DNA of 64,000 nt from Castellaniella ginsengisoli (GCF_039523235.1 NZ_BAAAEX010000011.1), one strand, 5' to 3'. Numbered from the stretch's first letter, positions 24,804 through 33,758 are shown. The notes: generated from the sequence alone by a model not told the origin. Numbers and translations are program-made.

Positions 24804-25663
24804 TTTGCCAGGTCGCGCACCAGCCCCCGGCCGCCGCCGACCCAGGTTTTCCAGGCGAGCCAGAACTTGCGGATCGGCGTGAGGGCGATGCGCTGATTCA
24901 ACACGTGCCAACCGTCGCGCTCGATCTCGTCGAGCAGGGCGGCATAGATGGCGGCCATCATCAGCCCGGGCCGCTGCGCGCGGCGGTCAGCCTCGGGCAG
25001 GGCGCGCATGGCGTCGCGGTACAGCCCGCGCGCGCGTTCGGTCTGTTGGCGCATCAGCGCCTGGAAGTTCTCGGTGTAATGGCCGTCGAGGATGTCGTCC
25101 ACCGTGACGCCGTGGCGGGCCATGTCGTCGGCGGGCAGATAGATGCGTCCGCGCCGGGCGTCGTCGCCGACGTCGCGGATGATGTTGGTCATCTGGAAGG
25201 CAAGGCCCAGGGTCTCGGCGTATTCCAGCGTGCGCGGATCCGTATGCCCGAAGATGCCGGCCGACAGATCGCCCACGACGCCGGCGGCCCGCCAGCAGTA
25301 TTCCTTCAGCGCCGGCCAGTCCGCGTAGCGGAATTGGTCCAGGTCCATTTCCATGCCTTCGATCACGGCGTAGAAAGGGCCGGGCTGCAGTCCGAAGGCG
25401 CGGACGTGCCCGGACAGCGCGATGGCCACCGGATGATCGGGCGTGCCGTCGAACATCAAGTCGACCTGGCTGCGCCACCAGGCGAGCTTCATCCGCGCGA
25501 CGGAGGCTTCTCCGACCTCGTCCACGATGTCGTCCACCTCGCGGCAGAAGGCATACAGCGCCGTGATGGCGCGGCGCCGCTCGGGCGGCAGGAACAGGAA
25601 GGCGTAGTAGAAGCTGGAGCCGCTGCGTGCGGCCTTTTGCTGGCAGTATTCGTCGGGCGTCAT
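24800..25663 (-). CDS. hpnD: presqualene diphosphate synthase HpnD
   Basis: Joins two farnesyl diphosphates into presqualene diphosphate. The 287-residue trans-prenyltransferase has both aspartate motifs: REVDDIVDE (first) and NIIRDVGDDARRGRIYLP (second), and the SGSSFYYAFLFLP N-terminus typical of HpnD. The start overlaps the hpnC stop (ATGA). The upstream extension of the frame is the shadow of hpnC. Confidence 0.95.
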   Translation of the reverse strand: MTPDEYCQQKAARSGSSFYYAFLFLPPERRRAITALYAFCREVDDIVDEVGEASVARMKLAWWRSQVDLMFDGTPDHPVAIALSGHVRAFGLQPGPFYAVIEGMEMDLDQFRYADWPALKEYCWRAAGVVGDLSAGIFGHTDPRTLEYAETLGLAFQMTNIIRDVGDDARRGRIYLPADDMARHGVTVDDILDGHYTENFQALMRQQTERARGLYRDAMRALPEADRRAQRPGLMMAAIYAALLDEIERDGWHVLNQRIALTPIRKFWLAWKTWVGGGRGLVRDLAK

Positions 25664-26541
25664 GGTAGCTGGGCCAATGCGGCGTCGGGTCGCGGCGTCA
25701 GGAATGCGCGCCAGCATAGCAGGAAGGCGTCGCCGCGGCCCAGGATGGGCCGGTTGCGCCAAGGGTCGTAGCCGCCGGCCGCCAGCTTGTCGAGGATCCT
25801 CAGGCCGCCATGCACCACCAGGCGCAGTTCGAGGCCGATGCGGCCGGGCAGGCGCCAGGCCAGCGGGCTGCCGGCCAGCAGGGCGCGGCGTGCCTGCCCG
25901 GCCTGCTCGCGCACGGCGGCGCGCCAGGCATCGGGGGATGGGACGGGGGCGCCGGCGCACAGGGCGTCCAGGTCGTGCGGATCGAGCCCGTGGCGCGCCA
26001 GGCAGTCCAGAGGAATGTAGCAACGGCCCTTGGCGTGGTCCAGGGCGACGTCCTGGCAGAAATTCGCCCGCTGCAGGCCAGTGCAGATCGCATCGGACTG
26101 GGCCAGGTCTTCGGGAGCGGTGTGGCCGAACAGGTGCAGCATCAGACGGCCGACCGGGTTGGCGGACCGGCGGCAGTAGTCCAGCAGGTGCGGCTCATCG
26201 GCGTAGCGGGTGACCTCGAGATCCTGGATGAAGGCCGACAGCAGATCGAGCAGGGGCTGGATGGGCAGGCGGTGGCGTGCGAGGGTATCGCCCAGGCGGG
26301 CAAACACCGCCCGGTCGTCTTCGGACAAGGGCGCCTGGATCGGCCGGCCGGCGCCCAGGTCGCGGACAGCGGCGCGCCAGGCCTCCAGCCGTGCCAGGCG
26401 CGCTTGCACGGGAGCGTCGCCTTCGTCGGCGATGTCATCCGCGCCGCGCGCGAAGGCGTACAGGTCGCGTACCGCCGGGCGCAGCCGGGCGGGCAGCAAC
26501 AGGGACGCGACAGGGAAGTTTTCGTAGTGATCGACGCTCAT
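25660..26541 (-). CDS. hpnC: hydroxysqualene synthase HpnC
   Basis: HpnC turns presqualene diphosphate into hydroxysqualene. The 293-residue protein has the paired motifs ARGADDIADE and NFCQDVALDHAKGRCYIP, the second being typical of HpnC. It is the first gene of hpnC-hpnD-hpnE; all three overlap by 4 bases. No squalene-hopene cyclase or other hopanoid gene is in the window, so the fate of squalene is not known from here. A minus-strand TATACT box ends 8 bases before the ATG. Confidence 0.94.
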   Translation of the reverse strand: MSVDHYENFPVASLLLPARLRPAVRDLYAFARGADDIADEGDAPVQARLARLEAWRAAVRDLGAGRPIQAPLSEDDRAVFARLGDTLARHRLPIQPLLDLLSAFIQDLEVTRYADEPHLLDYCRRSANPVGRLMLHLFGHTAPEDLAQSDAICTGLQRANFCQDVALDHAKGRCYIPLDCLARHGLDPHDLDALCAGAPVPSPDAWRAAVREQAGQARRALLAGSPLAWRLPGRIGLELRLVVHGGLRILDKLAAGGYDPWRNRPILGRGDAFLLCWRAFLTPRPDAALAQLP

Positions 26542-26549
26542 GATGAGGC

Positions 26550-26555
26550 AGTATA
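26550..26555 (-). promoter_or_regulatory. -10 box of hpnCDE, very close to the start codon
   Basis: On the minus strand TATACT spans 26555 to 26550, and 8 bases separate it from the hpnC ATG (26541). The transcript would start within 1-2 bases of the ATG. No good -35 was seen. The rest of the 143-base hpnC/alr gap shows no other motif. Confidence 0.4.
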
Positions 26556-26684
26556 CTTAGCCCGGCAGTCTGCTTGGCCCGGGTTTTTTCCGCAGGTCAC
26601 CCTGGCCCGGCAGGCCGATTCTCGAATGCCCATGCACGGCCCGGTTCCAGGGCCGCCGTCTTTTTCTGCCTTCCGGGGGAGTTC

Positions 26685-27812
26685 ATGCCGCGTCCGATTC
26701 TGGCGACGATCGACACCGAAGCCATGTCCCATAATCTGCGGACGGTCATCGGCCGCCTGCGGCAGGATGCCCCCGGTTCAGTCCCTTTCGTCTGGGCTGT
26801 GATCAAAGCGCGCGGCTACGGGCACGGCATCGAGGCTGCCCTCGAGGGTTTCAGCGAGGCCGACGGCCTGGCGATGCTGGACCTCGAAGAGGCCGTGCGA
26901 TGCCGCGAACTGGGCTGGACGGGTCCGCTGCTGCTGCTCGAAGGCTTCTTCGAGCCCGACGATCTCGACACGCTGGTCCGGTACCGGATCGGCGCCGCCG
27001 TGCATTGCGACGAGCAACTGGACATGCTGGCGACCAGCCCCGTCGCCCGGCAGGTCGATGTCTTCGTCAAACTGAACACCGGCATGCACCGGCTGGGCTT
27101 CCAGCCGGACGAGTTCCGCGCCGCGTACGATCGCGCCCTGGTCCTGCAGGCCGGCGGCGTGCTGGGCCAGCTCGGCGCCATGACCCATTTTGCGCGCGCG
27201 GACGACGATCCCGACGTCACCCTGGCGCAGATCGAGTGTTTCCGGCGCGTGACCGATGGCCTGTCCGGTCCGGTCAGCCTGTGCAACTCGGCGGCCACCC
27301 TGACGCCGGGGCTCGCGTCGGGCATCGCCGGCGATACCCAGTGGGTTCGCCCGGGCATCTGCCTGTACGGCGCCTCGCCTTTCGCCGACCGTTCGGCCGA
27401 CTCGTTCGGCCTGCGCCCGGCCATGACGCTGTCTGCCCAGTTGATCGGCGTGCATCGCGTCCCGGCGGGCGAGTCGGTGGGCTATGGCCATGCGTTCCGC
27501 GCACCCCATGAGATGCGGGTCGGGATCGTCGCCTGCGGCTATGCCGACGGCTACCCGCGCCATGCGGCGACGGGCACGCCGGTCACGGTCGCGGGGGTGA
27601 ACACCCGGCTCGTCGGCCGGGTGTCCATGGATATGCTGGCCGTGGATCTGGATCCCGTGCCTGAGGCGTCGGTGGGCGCGCCGGTTGTGCTTTGGGGCGC
27701 GGGGGGGCCTTCGGTGGATGAGGTCGCCGCCGCCTGCGGCACCATCGGCTACGAATTGCTCACCGCCGTGACGTCGCGGGTGCCGCGCCGCATTCTGCCC
27801 ATTCCGGCCTGA
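26685..27812 (+). CDS. alr: alanine racemase
   Basis: Interconverts L- and D-alanine for peptidoglycan. The 375-residue fold-type III PLP enzyme has the lysine K41 in WAVIKARGYGHG, where most relatives have KANAYGHG, and the catalytic Tyr segment SVGYGHAF with VACGYADGYPR. GGGGGAG lies before ATG 26685. It is followed by an SDR gene after 10 bases and then radA; a pairing of alr with radA is frequent in betaproteobacteria. Whether it is the biosynthetic (Alr) or catabolic (DadX) form cannot be told; no dadA is adjacent. Confidence 0.94.
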   Translation: MPRPILATIDTEAMSHNLRTVIGRLRQDAPGSVPFVWAVIKARGYGHGIEAALEGFSEADGLAMLDLEEAVRCRELGWTGPLLLLEGFFEPDDLDTLVRYRIGAAVHCDEQLDMLATSPVARQVDVFVKLNTGMHRLGFQPDEFRAAYDRALVLQAGGVLGQLGAMTHFARADDDPDVTLAQIECFRRVTDGLSGPVSLCNSAATLTPGLASGIAGDTQWVRPGICLYGASPFADRSADSFGLRPAMTLSAQLIGVHRVPAGESVGYGHAFRAPHEMRVGIVACGYADGYPRHAATGTPVTVAGVNTRLVGRVSMDMLAVDLDPVPEASVGAPVVLWGAGGPSVDEVAAACGTIGYELLTAVTSRVPRRILPIPA

Positions 27813-27822
27813 GGAATCTCCC

Positions 27823-28539
27823 ATGAAAAATAGCTGCGTACTCGTCACCGGCGCGACCAAAGGCATCGGCTGGGCCGTCAGCCAGCGCCTGGCCGACCAG
27901 GGTTGTCACGTCGTCGGCCTGGCCAGGCACGTGGCCGACATCGACTTCCCCGGCTACCTGTACGCTTGCGATCTGGCCAACGCCGGCGAGACCGAAGAGC
28001 TTTTGCGCGTCATCCGCGAAAAATATCCCGTCGATGCCGTGGTCAACTGCGTCGGGCCGGCGATGCCCGAACCTCTCGGCGAGGTCGATCTGGCTTCGCT
28101 CTACCAGGCTTTCGACCTGAACGTGCGCGTGGCCGTCCAGGCGGTACAGGCCTTCGTGCCCGGCATGAAGGCGCGCAAGTCCGGCCGCATCGTCAATCTG
28201 TGCGGACGCGTCGTCCACGGCCAGACCGGGCACACCAGCTATGCGGCGGCCAAGAGCGCGCTGCTCGGCTGTACCCGGACCTGGGCCCTCGAACTGGCGC
28301 CTTATGGCGTGACCGTCAACGCGGTCTCGCCCGGTCCGGTGGAGACCGGCCTGTTCCGCGCCGAATGCCCGGTCGGCAGCGAGGCCGAGAAAGCCGTGCT
28401 GGCGACGATCCCGATGGGCCGCCTGGCGCAGGCCGACGAGGTCGCGTCCGCCGTGGTGTTCCTGCTGGGTGACGGGGCGGCCTTCATCACCGGACAGGAA
28501 ATCGGCGTGGACGGCGGCGGCAGCCTGGCGGGCCGTTGA
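27823..28539 (+). CDS. SDR-family oxidoreductase, FabG-like
   Basis: A 238-residue short-chain dehydrogenase with the NAD(P) motif TGATKGIG (10-17), NCVG near 75-78 (usual NNAG), catalytic Y140 and K144 (YAAAK) and the C-terminal GQEIGVDGG. The Ser that normally lies 13 residues before the Tyr is Cys (C127), followed by Gly in NLCGRVVHG. Close relatives usually read NISSR here. The enzyme may still work, be altered, or serve another role. The substrate is unknown. It lies between alr and radA and shares a TGATG junction with radA. Confidence 0.88.
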   Translation: MKNSCVLVTGATKGIGWAVSQRLADQGCHVVGLARHVADIDFPGYLYACDLANAGETEELLRVIREKYPVDAVVNCVGPAMPEPLGEVDLASLYQAFDLNVRVAVQAVQAFVPGMKARKSGRIVNLCGRVVHGQTGHTSYAAAKSALLGCTRTWALELAPYGVTVNAVSPGPVETGLFRAECPVGSEAEKAVLATIPMGRLAQADEVASAVVFLLGDGAAFITGQEIGVDGGGSLAGR

Positions 28540-29894
28540 TGGCCAAGGCCCGGACCCAGTTTCTCTGTTCGGATTGCGGCGGCATTTCCGCCAAATGGGA
28601 GGGGCGCTGCCCGCATTGCGGGGCCTGGAACACGCTCCAGGAAACCCGCGAATCCCCAGCGGCGGCCGGCCACCGCTATGCGCCGCTGGCTGCTTCCACG
28701 CCGGTGCGCCGCCTGGCCGACATCGAGGCGCGCGAGCAGGCCCGCAACCCGACCGGCATCGAGGAATTCGACCGCGTCCTGGGCGGCGGGCTGGTGGCCG
28801 GCGCCGTGGTGCTGATCGGCGGCGATCCGGGGATCGGCAAGTCGACCCTGCTGCTGCAGGCGCTGGCCAGCCTGTCGGAGCGCGGCCCCGTGCTCTACGT
28901 GACGGGTGAGGAATCCGCCGAGCAGGTCGCCCTGCGCGCGCAGCGCCTGGGCGTATCGGGCGATGGCGTGGATCTTCTGGCCGAGATCCGCCTGGAGCAG
29001 ATCACCCAGGCCCTGGTCGAGCGCCAGCCCGGCGTGGCCGTCATCGATTCGATCCAGACCTTGTATTCGGGCGAATTGACCGCCGCGCCCGGCTCGGTGT
29101 CCCAGGTGCGCGAATGCGCAGCCCAACTGACCCGCATCGCCAAGCAGACCGGCGTCACCCTGATCCTGATCGGCCACGTCACCAAGGACGGCGCGCTGGC
29201 GGGCCCGCGGGTGCTGGAACACATTGTCGACACCGTCCTGTATTTCGAGGGCGACACCCATTCCTCGTTCCGTCTGGTGCGGGCGATCAAGAACCGTTTC
29301 GGCGCCGTCAACGAACTCGGCGTGTTCGCCATGACCGACCGGGGGCTGCGCGGGGTCAGCAATCCGTCCGCGCTGTTTCTGGCCGGACATGCGCGCGAGG
29401 TCGCGGGCTCCTGCGTCATGGCCACCCAGGAGGGCACCCGTCCGCTGCTGGTCGAGGTCCAGGCGCTGGTGGATACGGCCCATGTGCCCAATCCGCGCCG
29501 CCTGTCCGTCGGGCTGGAAAGCAGCCGCCTGGCCATGCTGCTGGCCGTGCTGCACCGCCATGCGGGAGTGGCCACCTACGACCAGGACGTGTTCGTCAAC
29601 GCCGTCGGCGGGGTGCGCATCATGGAGCCGGCCGCCGATCTGGCCGTGGCCCTGGCGATCCTGTCTTCCATGCGCGACCGGCCTTTGCCGGCCGGCTTGC
29701 TGGCCTTTGGCGAGATCGGGCTGGCCGGCGAAATCCGCCCGGCGCCGCGCGGCCAGGAACGCCTGCGCGAAGCCGCCAAGCTGGGCTTCAAGCATGCGGT
29801 CGTGCCGCGCGCCAATGTGCCGCGCCAGCCGATCGAGGGGTTGCGCATCCAGGCCGTCGATCGCGTCGAAGACGTGCTCGGCGTGCTGTCCTGA
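28539..29894 (+). CDS. radA: DNA repair protein RadA
   Basis: RadA is a RecA-like branch-migration helicase for recombination intermediates. The 451-residue protein has an N-terminal zinc finger CSDCG...CPHCG (about 10-31), Walker A GGDPGIGKST, the KNRFG motif (IKNRFGAVNE) that is specific to RadA, and a C-terminal Lon-like domain (about 290-450, DLAVALAILSS). ATG 28539 is used, overlapping the SDR stop (TGATG); the frame also opens at TTG 28536. Confidence 0.96.
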   Translation: MAKARTQFLCSDCGGISAKWEGRCPHCGAWNTLQETRESPAAAGHRYAPLAASTPVRRLADIEAREQARNPTGIEEFDRVLGGGLVAGAVVLIGGDPGIGKSTLLLQALASLSERGPVLYVTGEESAEQVALRAQRLGVSGDGVDLLAEIRLEQITQALVERQPGVAVIDSIQTLYSGELTAAPGSVSQVRECAAQLTRIAKQTGVTLILIGHVTKDGALAGPRVLEHIVDTVLYFEGDTHSSFRLVRAIKNRFGAVNELGVFAMTDRGLRGVSNPSALFLAGHAREVAGSCVMATQEGTRPLLVEVQALVDTAHVPNPRRLSVGLESSRLAMLLAVLHRHAGVATYDQDVFVNAVGGVRIMEPAADLAVALAILSSMRDRPLPAGLLAFGEIGLAGEIRPAPRGQERLREAAKLGFKHAVVPRANVPRQPIEGLRIQAVDRVEDVLGVLS

Positions 29895-29904
29895 TAGGTT
29901 CGCG

Positions 29905-30681
29905 ATGGAAGGGCTCTGGCTGATTCCCGCCTGCCTCGCGGCCGGAGGGCTGATCGGTTTTTCCGGCGGCGTGCTGGGCATCGGCGGGGGCCTGTTCGCG
30001 ATTCCTCTGCTGGGGCTGCTCCTGGGCTATGAGCAGCAGGCCGCCCAAGGGACGGCGCTGATCATGGTGCTGCCCGCCATTTTGCTGACCCTGCGCAAAT
30101 ATCATCAGCATGCGCCCATCGACTGGCGTGCGGCCGCCGCCGGGGCCTGCGGTTCCATCTTCTGCACCTGGATCGGCGCGCGGATCGCGTTGGGACTGGA
30201 TCCCTGGCTGCTGCGGCGCATCTACGCCGGTTTCGTGTTCCTGATCGCCGTCTTCTATTTCCGCGAGAGCCTGGGCCGGCGGGCCCGGCCCCAACCGGCC
30301 GCGTTCTATCGCGAGGTCGGCCAGGTGCGCAAGATCTGGTATTTCTGCGTCGGCCTCTGCGCCGGTCTGGCCGGCGGGATCTTCGGCGTGGGCGGCGCCG
30401 TGCTGGCGGTGCCGTTCCTGACCAGCTTCTTTCACCTGCGCCAGACCTCGGCTCAGGCAGTGGCGCTGGCGATGATCGTGCCGGGCACCTGCGTGGCATT
30501 GGCCACCTACGCCTGGCATGGCCAGGCGCACGGCCTGGTGGGCATCCCCCTGGCCGTCGGCAGCCTGCTGTGCGTGCCCTACGGAGTGCGCCTGGCCTAT
30601 GCCTTGCCCGAGGCGCGCTTGAAGCTGATCTTCGCCTGCATGCTGCTGGTCATCATGGGGCTGCTGCTGATGCGGGGATGA
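29905..30681 (+). CDS. TSUP family permease (TauE/SafE)
   Basis: A 258-residue membrane protein with two repeats of the TSUP fold: GFSGGVLGIGGGLFAIPLL at the N-terminus (given in parts GGVLGIGGG, FAIPLL) and GGIFGVGGAVLAVPFL in the middle, about eight hydrophobic segments. The family exports sulfite, sulfoacetate or other organic anions; the substrate is unknown here. It starts 10 bases after radA and is probably the last gene of alr-SDR-radA-TSUP, followed by a strong hairpin. Confidence 0.9.
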   Translation: MEGLWLIPACLAAGGLIGFSGGVLGIGGGLFAIPLLGLLLGYEQQAAQGTALIMVLPAILLTLRKYHQHAPIDWRAAAAGACGSIFCTWIGARIALGLDPWLLRRIYAGFVFLIAVFYFRESLGRRARPQPAAFYREVGQVRKIWYFCVGLCAGLAGGIFGVGGAVLAVPFLTSFFHLRQTSAQAVALAMIVPGTCVALATYAWHGQAHGLVGIPLAVGSLLCVPYGVRLAYALPEARLKLIFACMLLVIMGLLLMRG

Positions 30682-30724
30682 GACCGGCCACGGCACAGCC
30701 CCTGCGGACCGTGCCGTGCCGGTC
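30682..30724 (+). terminator. long hairpin directly after the TSUP gene
   Basis: GACCGGCCACGGCAC (30682-30696) pairs with GTGCCGTGCCGGTC (30711-30724): 14 base pairs with a single bulged C and a 14-base loop, starting on the base after the stop codon. No T-run follows, so intrinsic termination is doubtful; transcript protection or Rho-dependent ending are alternatives. Confidence 0.45.
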
Positions 30725-30808
30725 GGATCCGGTCGGCATGCAGGCCGCGAGGGGGAGAAATGCCTCATGCCGGAACGCACCCAGTCGATCAAATCCAAGG
30801 AGACATGA

Positions 30809-31513
30809 ATGAGGAACCGCATTCCGCCGGGCTGGGCCGAACACCGCTTCCCCGGCGGCGCCTTCTGCGTGCCGGCGCGGTTTTCCGGCCGGGCCGACCC
30901 GGGCTGGTTCGATGCCCGCAGGCCCGATGCCATCCCGGTGGGCGAGGGCGGCCGCCAGGCCGCCTGGTTCGTCGAGGGCGATCACGGCCTCGCCGTCCTG
31001 CGCCACTATCGGCGCGGCGGCCTGCGCGCCCGGCTGGGCGGCCGCGAATCCTATCTGTGGCTGGGAGAGCCCCGGGTGCGCGCCTGGGCCGAAGCCCGGG
31101 TGCTGGATCACCTGCGCCGGGCCGGATTGCGCGTGCCCGAGCCGCTGGGTGCGATTTATTGGCGTGGGGGGCCTTCTTCTTTCTTCTACCGCAACGCCAT
31201 CCTGGTCGCCCGGATTGCGGGAGCGCAGGCCCTGGCGGGCCGCCTGGACCAGGCCGATCCCGCCGCCGTCGCCCGGGCCATTGCCGCGATGCACGCGGCC
31301 GGTGTCTGGCATGCGGACCTGAACGCCTACAACATCCTTTTCGACGCCGACGGCCAGGTCTGGCTGATCGATTTCGACCGCGCGCGCCTGGGTGTGGTGT
31401 CACCGGAACAGGCACAAAAAAACCGGTTGCGCCTGCGCCGGTCTTTGGTTAAGGTAGCCGGCGCGCGCGGAGCGCAGTGGTGGGATGCGTTATCCCGTTG
31501 TTTACCTTCATGA
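30809..31513 (+). CDS. kdkA: 3-deoxy-D-manno-octulosonic acid kinase
   Basis: KdkA phosphorylates the 4-OH of Kdo on Kdo-lipid A at the inner membrane, as in Haemophilus and Bordetella, where lipid A carries a single phosphorylated Kdo. The 234-residue protein has the kinase-like catalytic loop HADLNAYNIL and the metal-binding LIDFDRARLG. AAGGAG lies before ATG 30809. It stands alone between the TSUP gene and potF. It indicates that the LPS inner core here has one phosphorylated Kdo, which fits the glycosyltransferase cluster at 51-59 kb. Confidence 0.92.
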   Translation: MRNRIPPGWAEHRFPGGAFCVPARFSGRADPGWFDARRPDAIPVGEGGRQAAWFVEGDHGLAVLRHYRRGGLRARLGGRESYLWLGEPRVRAWAEARVLDHLRRAGLRVPEPLGAIYWRGGPSSFFYRNAILVARIAGAQALAGRLDQADPAAVARAIAAMHAAGVWHADLNAYNILFDADGQVWLIDFDRARLGVVSPEQAQKNRLRLRRSLVKVAGARGAQWWDALSRCLPS

Positions 31514-31527
31514 TAGGGACTCACGCC

Positions 31528-32625
31528 ATGAAAATCGGCACCGTTCACACCCTGTTGACCGCCGCCGCGTTGATCGCTGCGGTTCCGGCGTCCGCCCAGG
31601 ATCGCGTCGTCAACGTCTATAACTGGGCCGAATACACGGCTCCCGATACCTTGTCCGGTTTCGAGCAGGCCACCGGCATCAAGGTCCGCTACGATGTCTA
31701 CGATACCAACGATACGCTCCAGGCCAAGCTGCTGACGGGCAAGTCGGGTTACGACGTGGTCGTGCCGTCCACCCACTATGCCGCCCGGCAGGTTCAGGGC
31801 GGCCTGTTCCAGAAGCTGGACCGCTCCAAGATTCCCAACTGGCAATACCTGGATCCCGATCTGATGGCCCTGGTCGCCACGGTCGATCCCGGCAATCAGT
31901 ACCTGATCCCCTGGGGTTACGGCACCAATGGCCTGGGTTACAACGTGACCAAGGTGCGCGAAATCATGGGCGAGGACGCGCCCCTGAATTCCTGGGACAT
32001 GCTCTTCAAGCCCGAGAACGCGGCCAAGCTGCAGTCCTGCGGCATTTCCATCCTGGACGAGGCCGCGCAAGTCTTTCCGGCCGTGCTGCACTACCTGGGC
32101 AAGGATCCCAACAGCAGTGATCCCAAGGATTACGAAGCCGCGCTGGCCCTGCTGAAGACCATCCGGCCCTACGTGCGCCAGTTCAGTTCCTCGGGCTACA
32201 TCGACGAACTGGCCTCGGGCGGCCTGTGCATGGTCTACGGGTTCTCGGGCGACGTGATGATCGCCTCGTCCCGGGCCAAGGAGGCCAAGCAGCCCTACGC
32301 CATCGACTACATCATCCCGGACGGCGGCGCTCCGGTCTGGTTCGACACCATGGCCATCCCCAAGAGCGCCGAGCATGTGGACGAGGCGCATGCCTTCATC
32401 AACTACATCGAGACGCCCCAGGTGCATGCGGCCATCACCAATACCATGTACTACCCCAACGCCAACAAGGAGGCGCGCAAGTACGTGGTCGAGGAAGTCG
32501 CGAGCAACCCCATGATCTATCCCTCGCCCGAGGTTTCCCGCACGCTGTTCGTCATCCAGCCGCAGCCCCTGAACATCCTGCGCTTGCAGACGCAGATGTG
32601 GGCCCAGCTCAAGACCGGGCGCTGA
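31528..32625 (+). CDS. potF: putrescine/polyamine ABC transporter substrate-binding protein
   Basis: A 365-residue periplasmic protein with a signal peptide (about 1-23, ending ASAQ) and the PotF/PotD fold: VNVYNWAEYTAPDT, YDVYDTNDTLQAKLL, DVVVPSTHY and PWGYGTNGLGYN. It captures putrescine or another polyamine for the PotGHI transporter encoded directly downstream. The order potF-G-H-I matches E. coli. Start ATG 31528 is chosen for the signal peptide. Confidence 0.94.
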   Translation: MKIGTVHTLLTAAALIAAVPASAQDRVVNVYNWAEYTAPDTLSGFEQATGIKVRYDVYDTNDTLQAKLLTGKSGYDVVVPSTHYAARQVQGGLFQKLDRSKIPNWQYLDPDLMALVATVDPGNQYLIPWGYGTNGLGYNVTKVREIMGEDAPLNSWDMLFKPENAAKLQSCGISILDEAAQVFPAVLHYLGKDPNSSDPKDYEAALALLKTIRPYVRQFSSSGYIDELASGGLCMVYGFSGDVMIASSRAKEAKQPYAIDYIIPDGGAPVWFDTMAIPKSAEHVDEAHAFINYIETPQVHAAITNTMYYPNANKEARKYVVEEVASNPMIYPSPEVSRTLFVIQPQPLNILRLQTQMWAQLKTGR

Positions 32626-32630
32626 CGGCG

Positions 32631-33758
32631 ATGGCGCAGGATCCGCGCGGCATGCCTCGCCAGGGCGAGGCCGACGACTTCGTGCGCATGGAAGACGTCG
32701 TCAAGATCTTCGGCGACACGGTGGCGGTGCAGTCCGTGTCCCTGTCGGTGCGGCGGCACGAAATCTTCGCCCTGCTGGGCAGCTCGGGTTGCGGGAAATC
32801 GACTTTGCTGCGCATGCTGGCGGGGTTCGAGGAACCCACGTCCGGGCGCATCATCCTGGACGACGAGGACATCACGGCGCTGCCGCCGCATCGCCGGCCG
32901 GTCAACATGATGTTCCAATCCTACGCGCTGTTCCCGCACATGTCGGTCGAGGCCAACGTCGCCTTCGGCCTGAAGCAGGAAGGCGTGCCGCGCCACGAGA
33001 TCCACGAGCGGGTCTTCGAGGCTTTGGATCTGGTGCAGATGGCCGGCTATGCGCGCCGCCGTCCGCATCAGCTTTCGGGCGGCCAGCAGCAGCGCGTCGC
33101 CCTGGCGCGCAGCCTGGTCAAGCGGCCCAAGCTGCTGCTGCTCGACGAGCCCATGTCGGCGCTGGACAAGCAGATCCGCCAGGCCACGCAGATCGAGCTG
33201 GTGAAGATCCTCGATCAGGTCGGAGTCACCTGCATCATGGTCACCCACGACCAGGAAGAGGCCATGACCATGGCCAGCCGCCTGGCGGTCATGACCGAAG
33301 GCCAGATTGTCCAGTGCGGCACGCCGCACGATGTCTACACCTTTCCCAGCACCCGCTTCGTGGCCGGCTTCATCGGCTCGACCAATCTGTTCACCGGCAC
33401 CATCGTGGTCGACGAGCCCGATCATGTGCTGATCGAAACCGACGCGCTGTCGCGCCCCCTGTATGTCAGCCACGGCATCAGCGAGCCCTTGGGCATGGAG
33501 GTCCACGTCTCCATCCGGCCCGAGCAGATCCGCGTGGGCCGCCAGGCGCCCGAGGCGGAATCGAACTGGGGCCACGGCATGGTGTCGCACGTCGCCTGGA
33601 TGGGCAGCACCACCCGCTATCAGATCCGCCTGGACGCCGGCCAGACCATCGAGGCCAGCGTGCCCAGCCTGGACTGGAGCCAGTCCGACGCGCCCGGCGT
33701 GGATGAAGAGGTCTTCGTGACCTGGTCCCACGACGCCGGGACGGTGCTGGCGTCCTGA
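32631..33758 (+). CDS. potG: polyamine ABC transporter ATP-binding protein
   Basis: A 375-residue ATPase that drives uptake through PotHI. It has Walker A GSSGCGKST, signature LSGGQQQR, Walker B LLLLDEPMSALD, the switch VTHDQEEAM and a C-terminal TOBE domain (about 290-370). It follows potF by 5 bases. Start ATG 32631 has a weak ribosome site and is probably coupled to potF; M8 is a possible alternative. Confidence 0.95.
   Translation: MAQDPRGMPRQGEADDFVRMEDVVKIFGDTVAVQSVSLSVRRHEIFALLGSSGCGKSTLLRMLAGFEEPTSGRIILDDEDITALPPHRRPVNMMFQSYALFPHMSVEANVAFGLKQEGVPRHEIHERVFEALDLVQMAGYARRRPHQLSGGQQQRVALARSLVKRPKLLLLDEPMSALDKQIRQATQIELVKILDQVGVTCIMVTHDQEEAMTMASRLAVMTEGQIVQCGTPHDVYTFPSTRFVAGFIGSTNLFTGTIVVDEPDHVLIETDALSRPLYVSHGISEPLGMEVHVSIRPEQIRVGRQAPEAESNWGHGMVSHVAWMGSTTRYQIRLDAGQTIEASVPSLDWSQSDAPGVDEEVFVTWSHDAGTVLAS

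Noticed and set aside
31415..31443. ACCGG/CCGGT with a run of A (T on the minus strand) inside the 3' end of kdkA
   Set aside because: It would be a minus-strand terminator with no minus-strand gene to end, and lies within coding sequence; probably chance.
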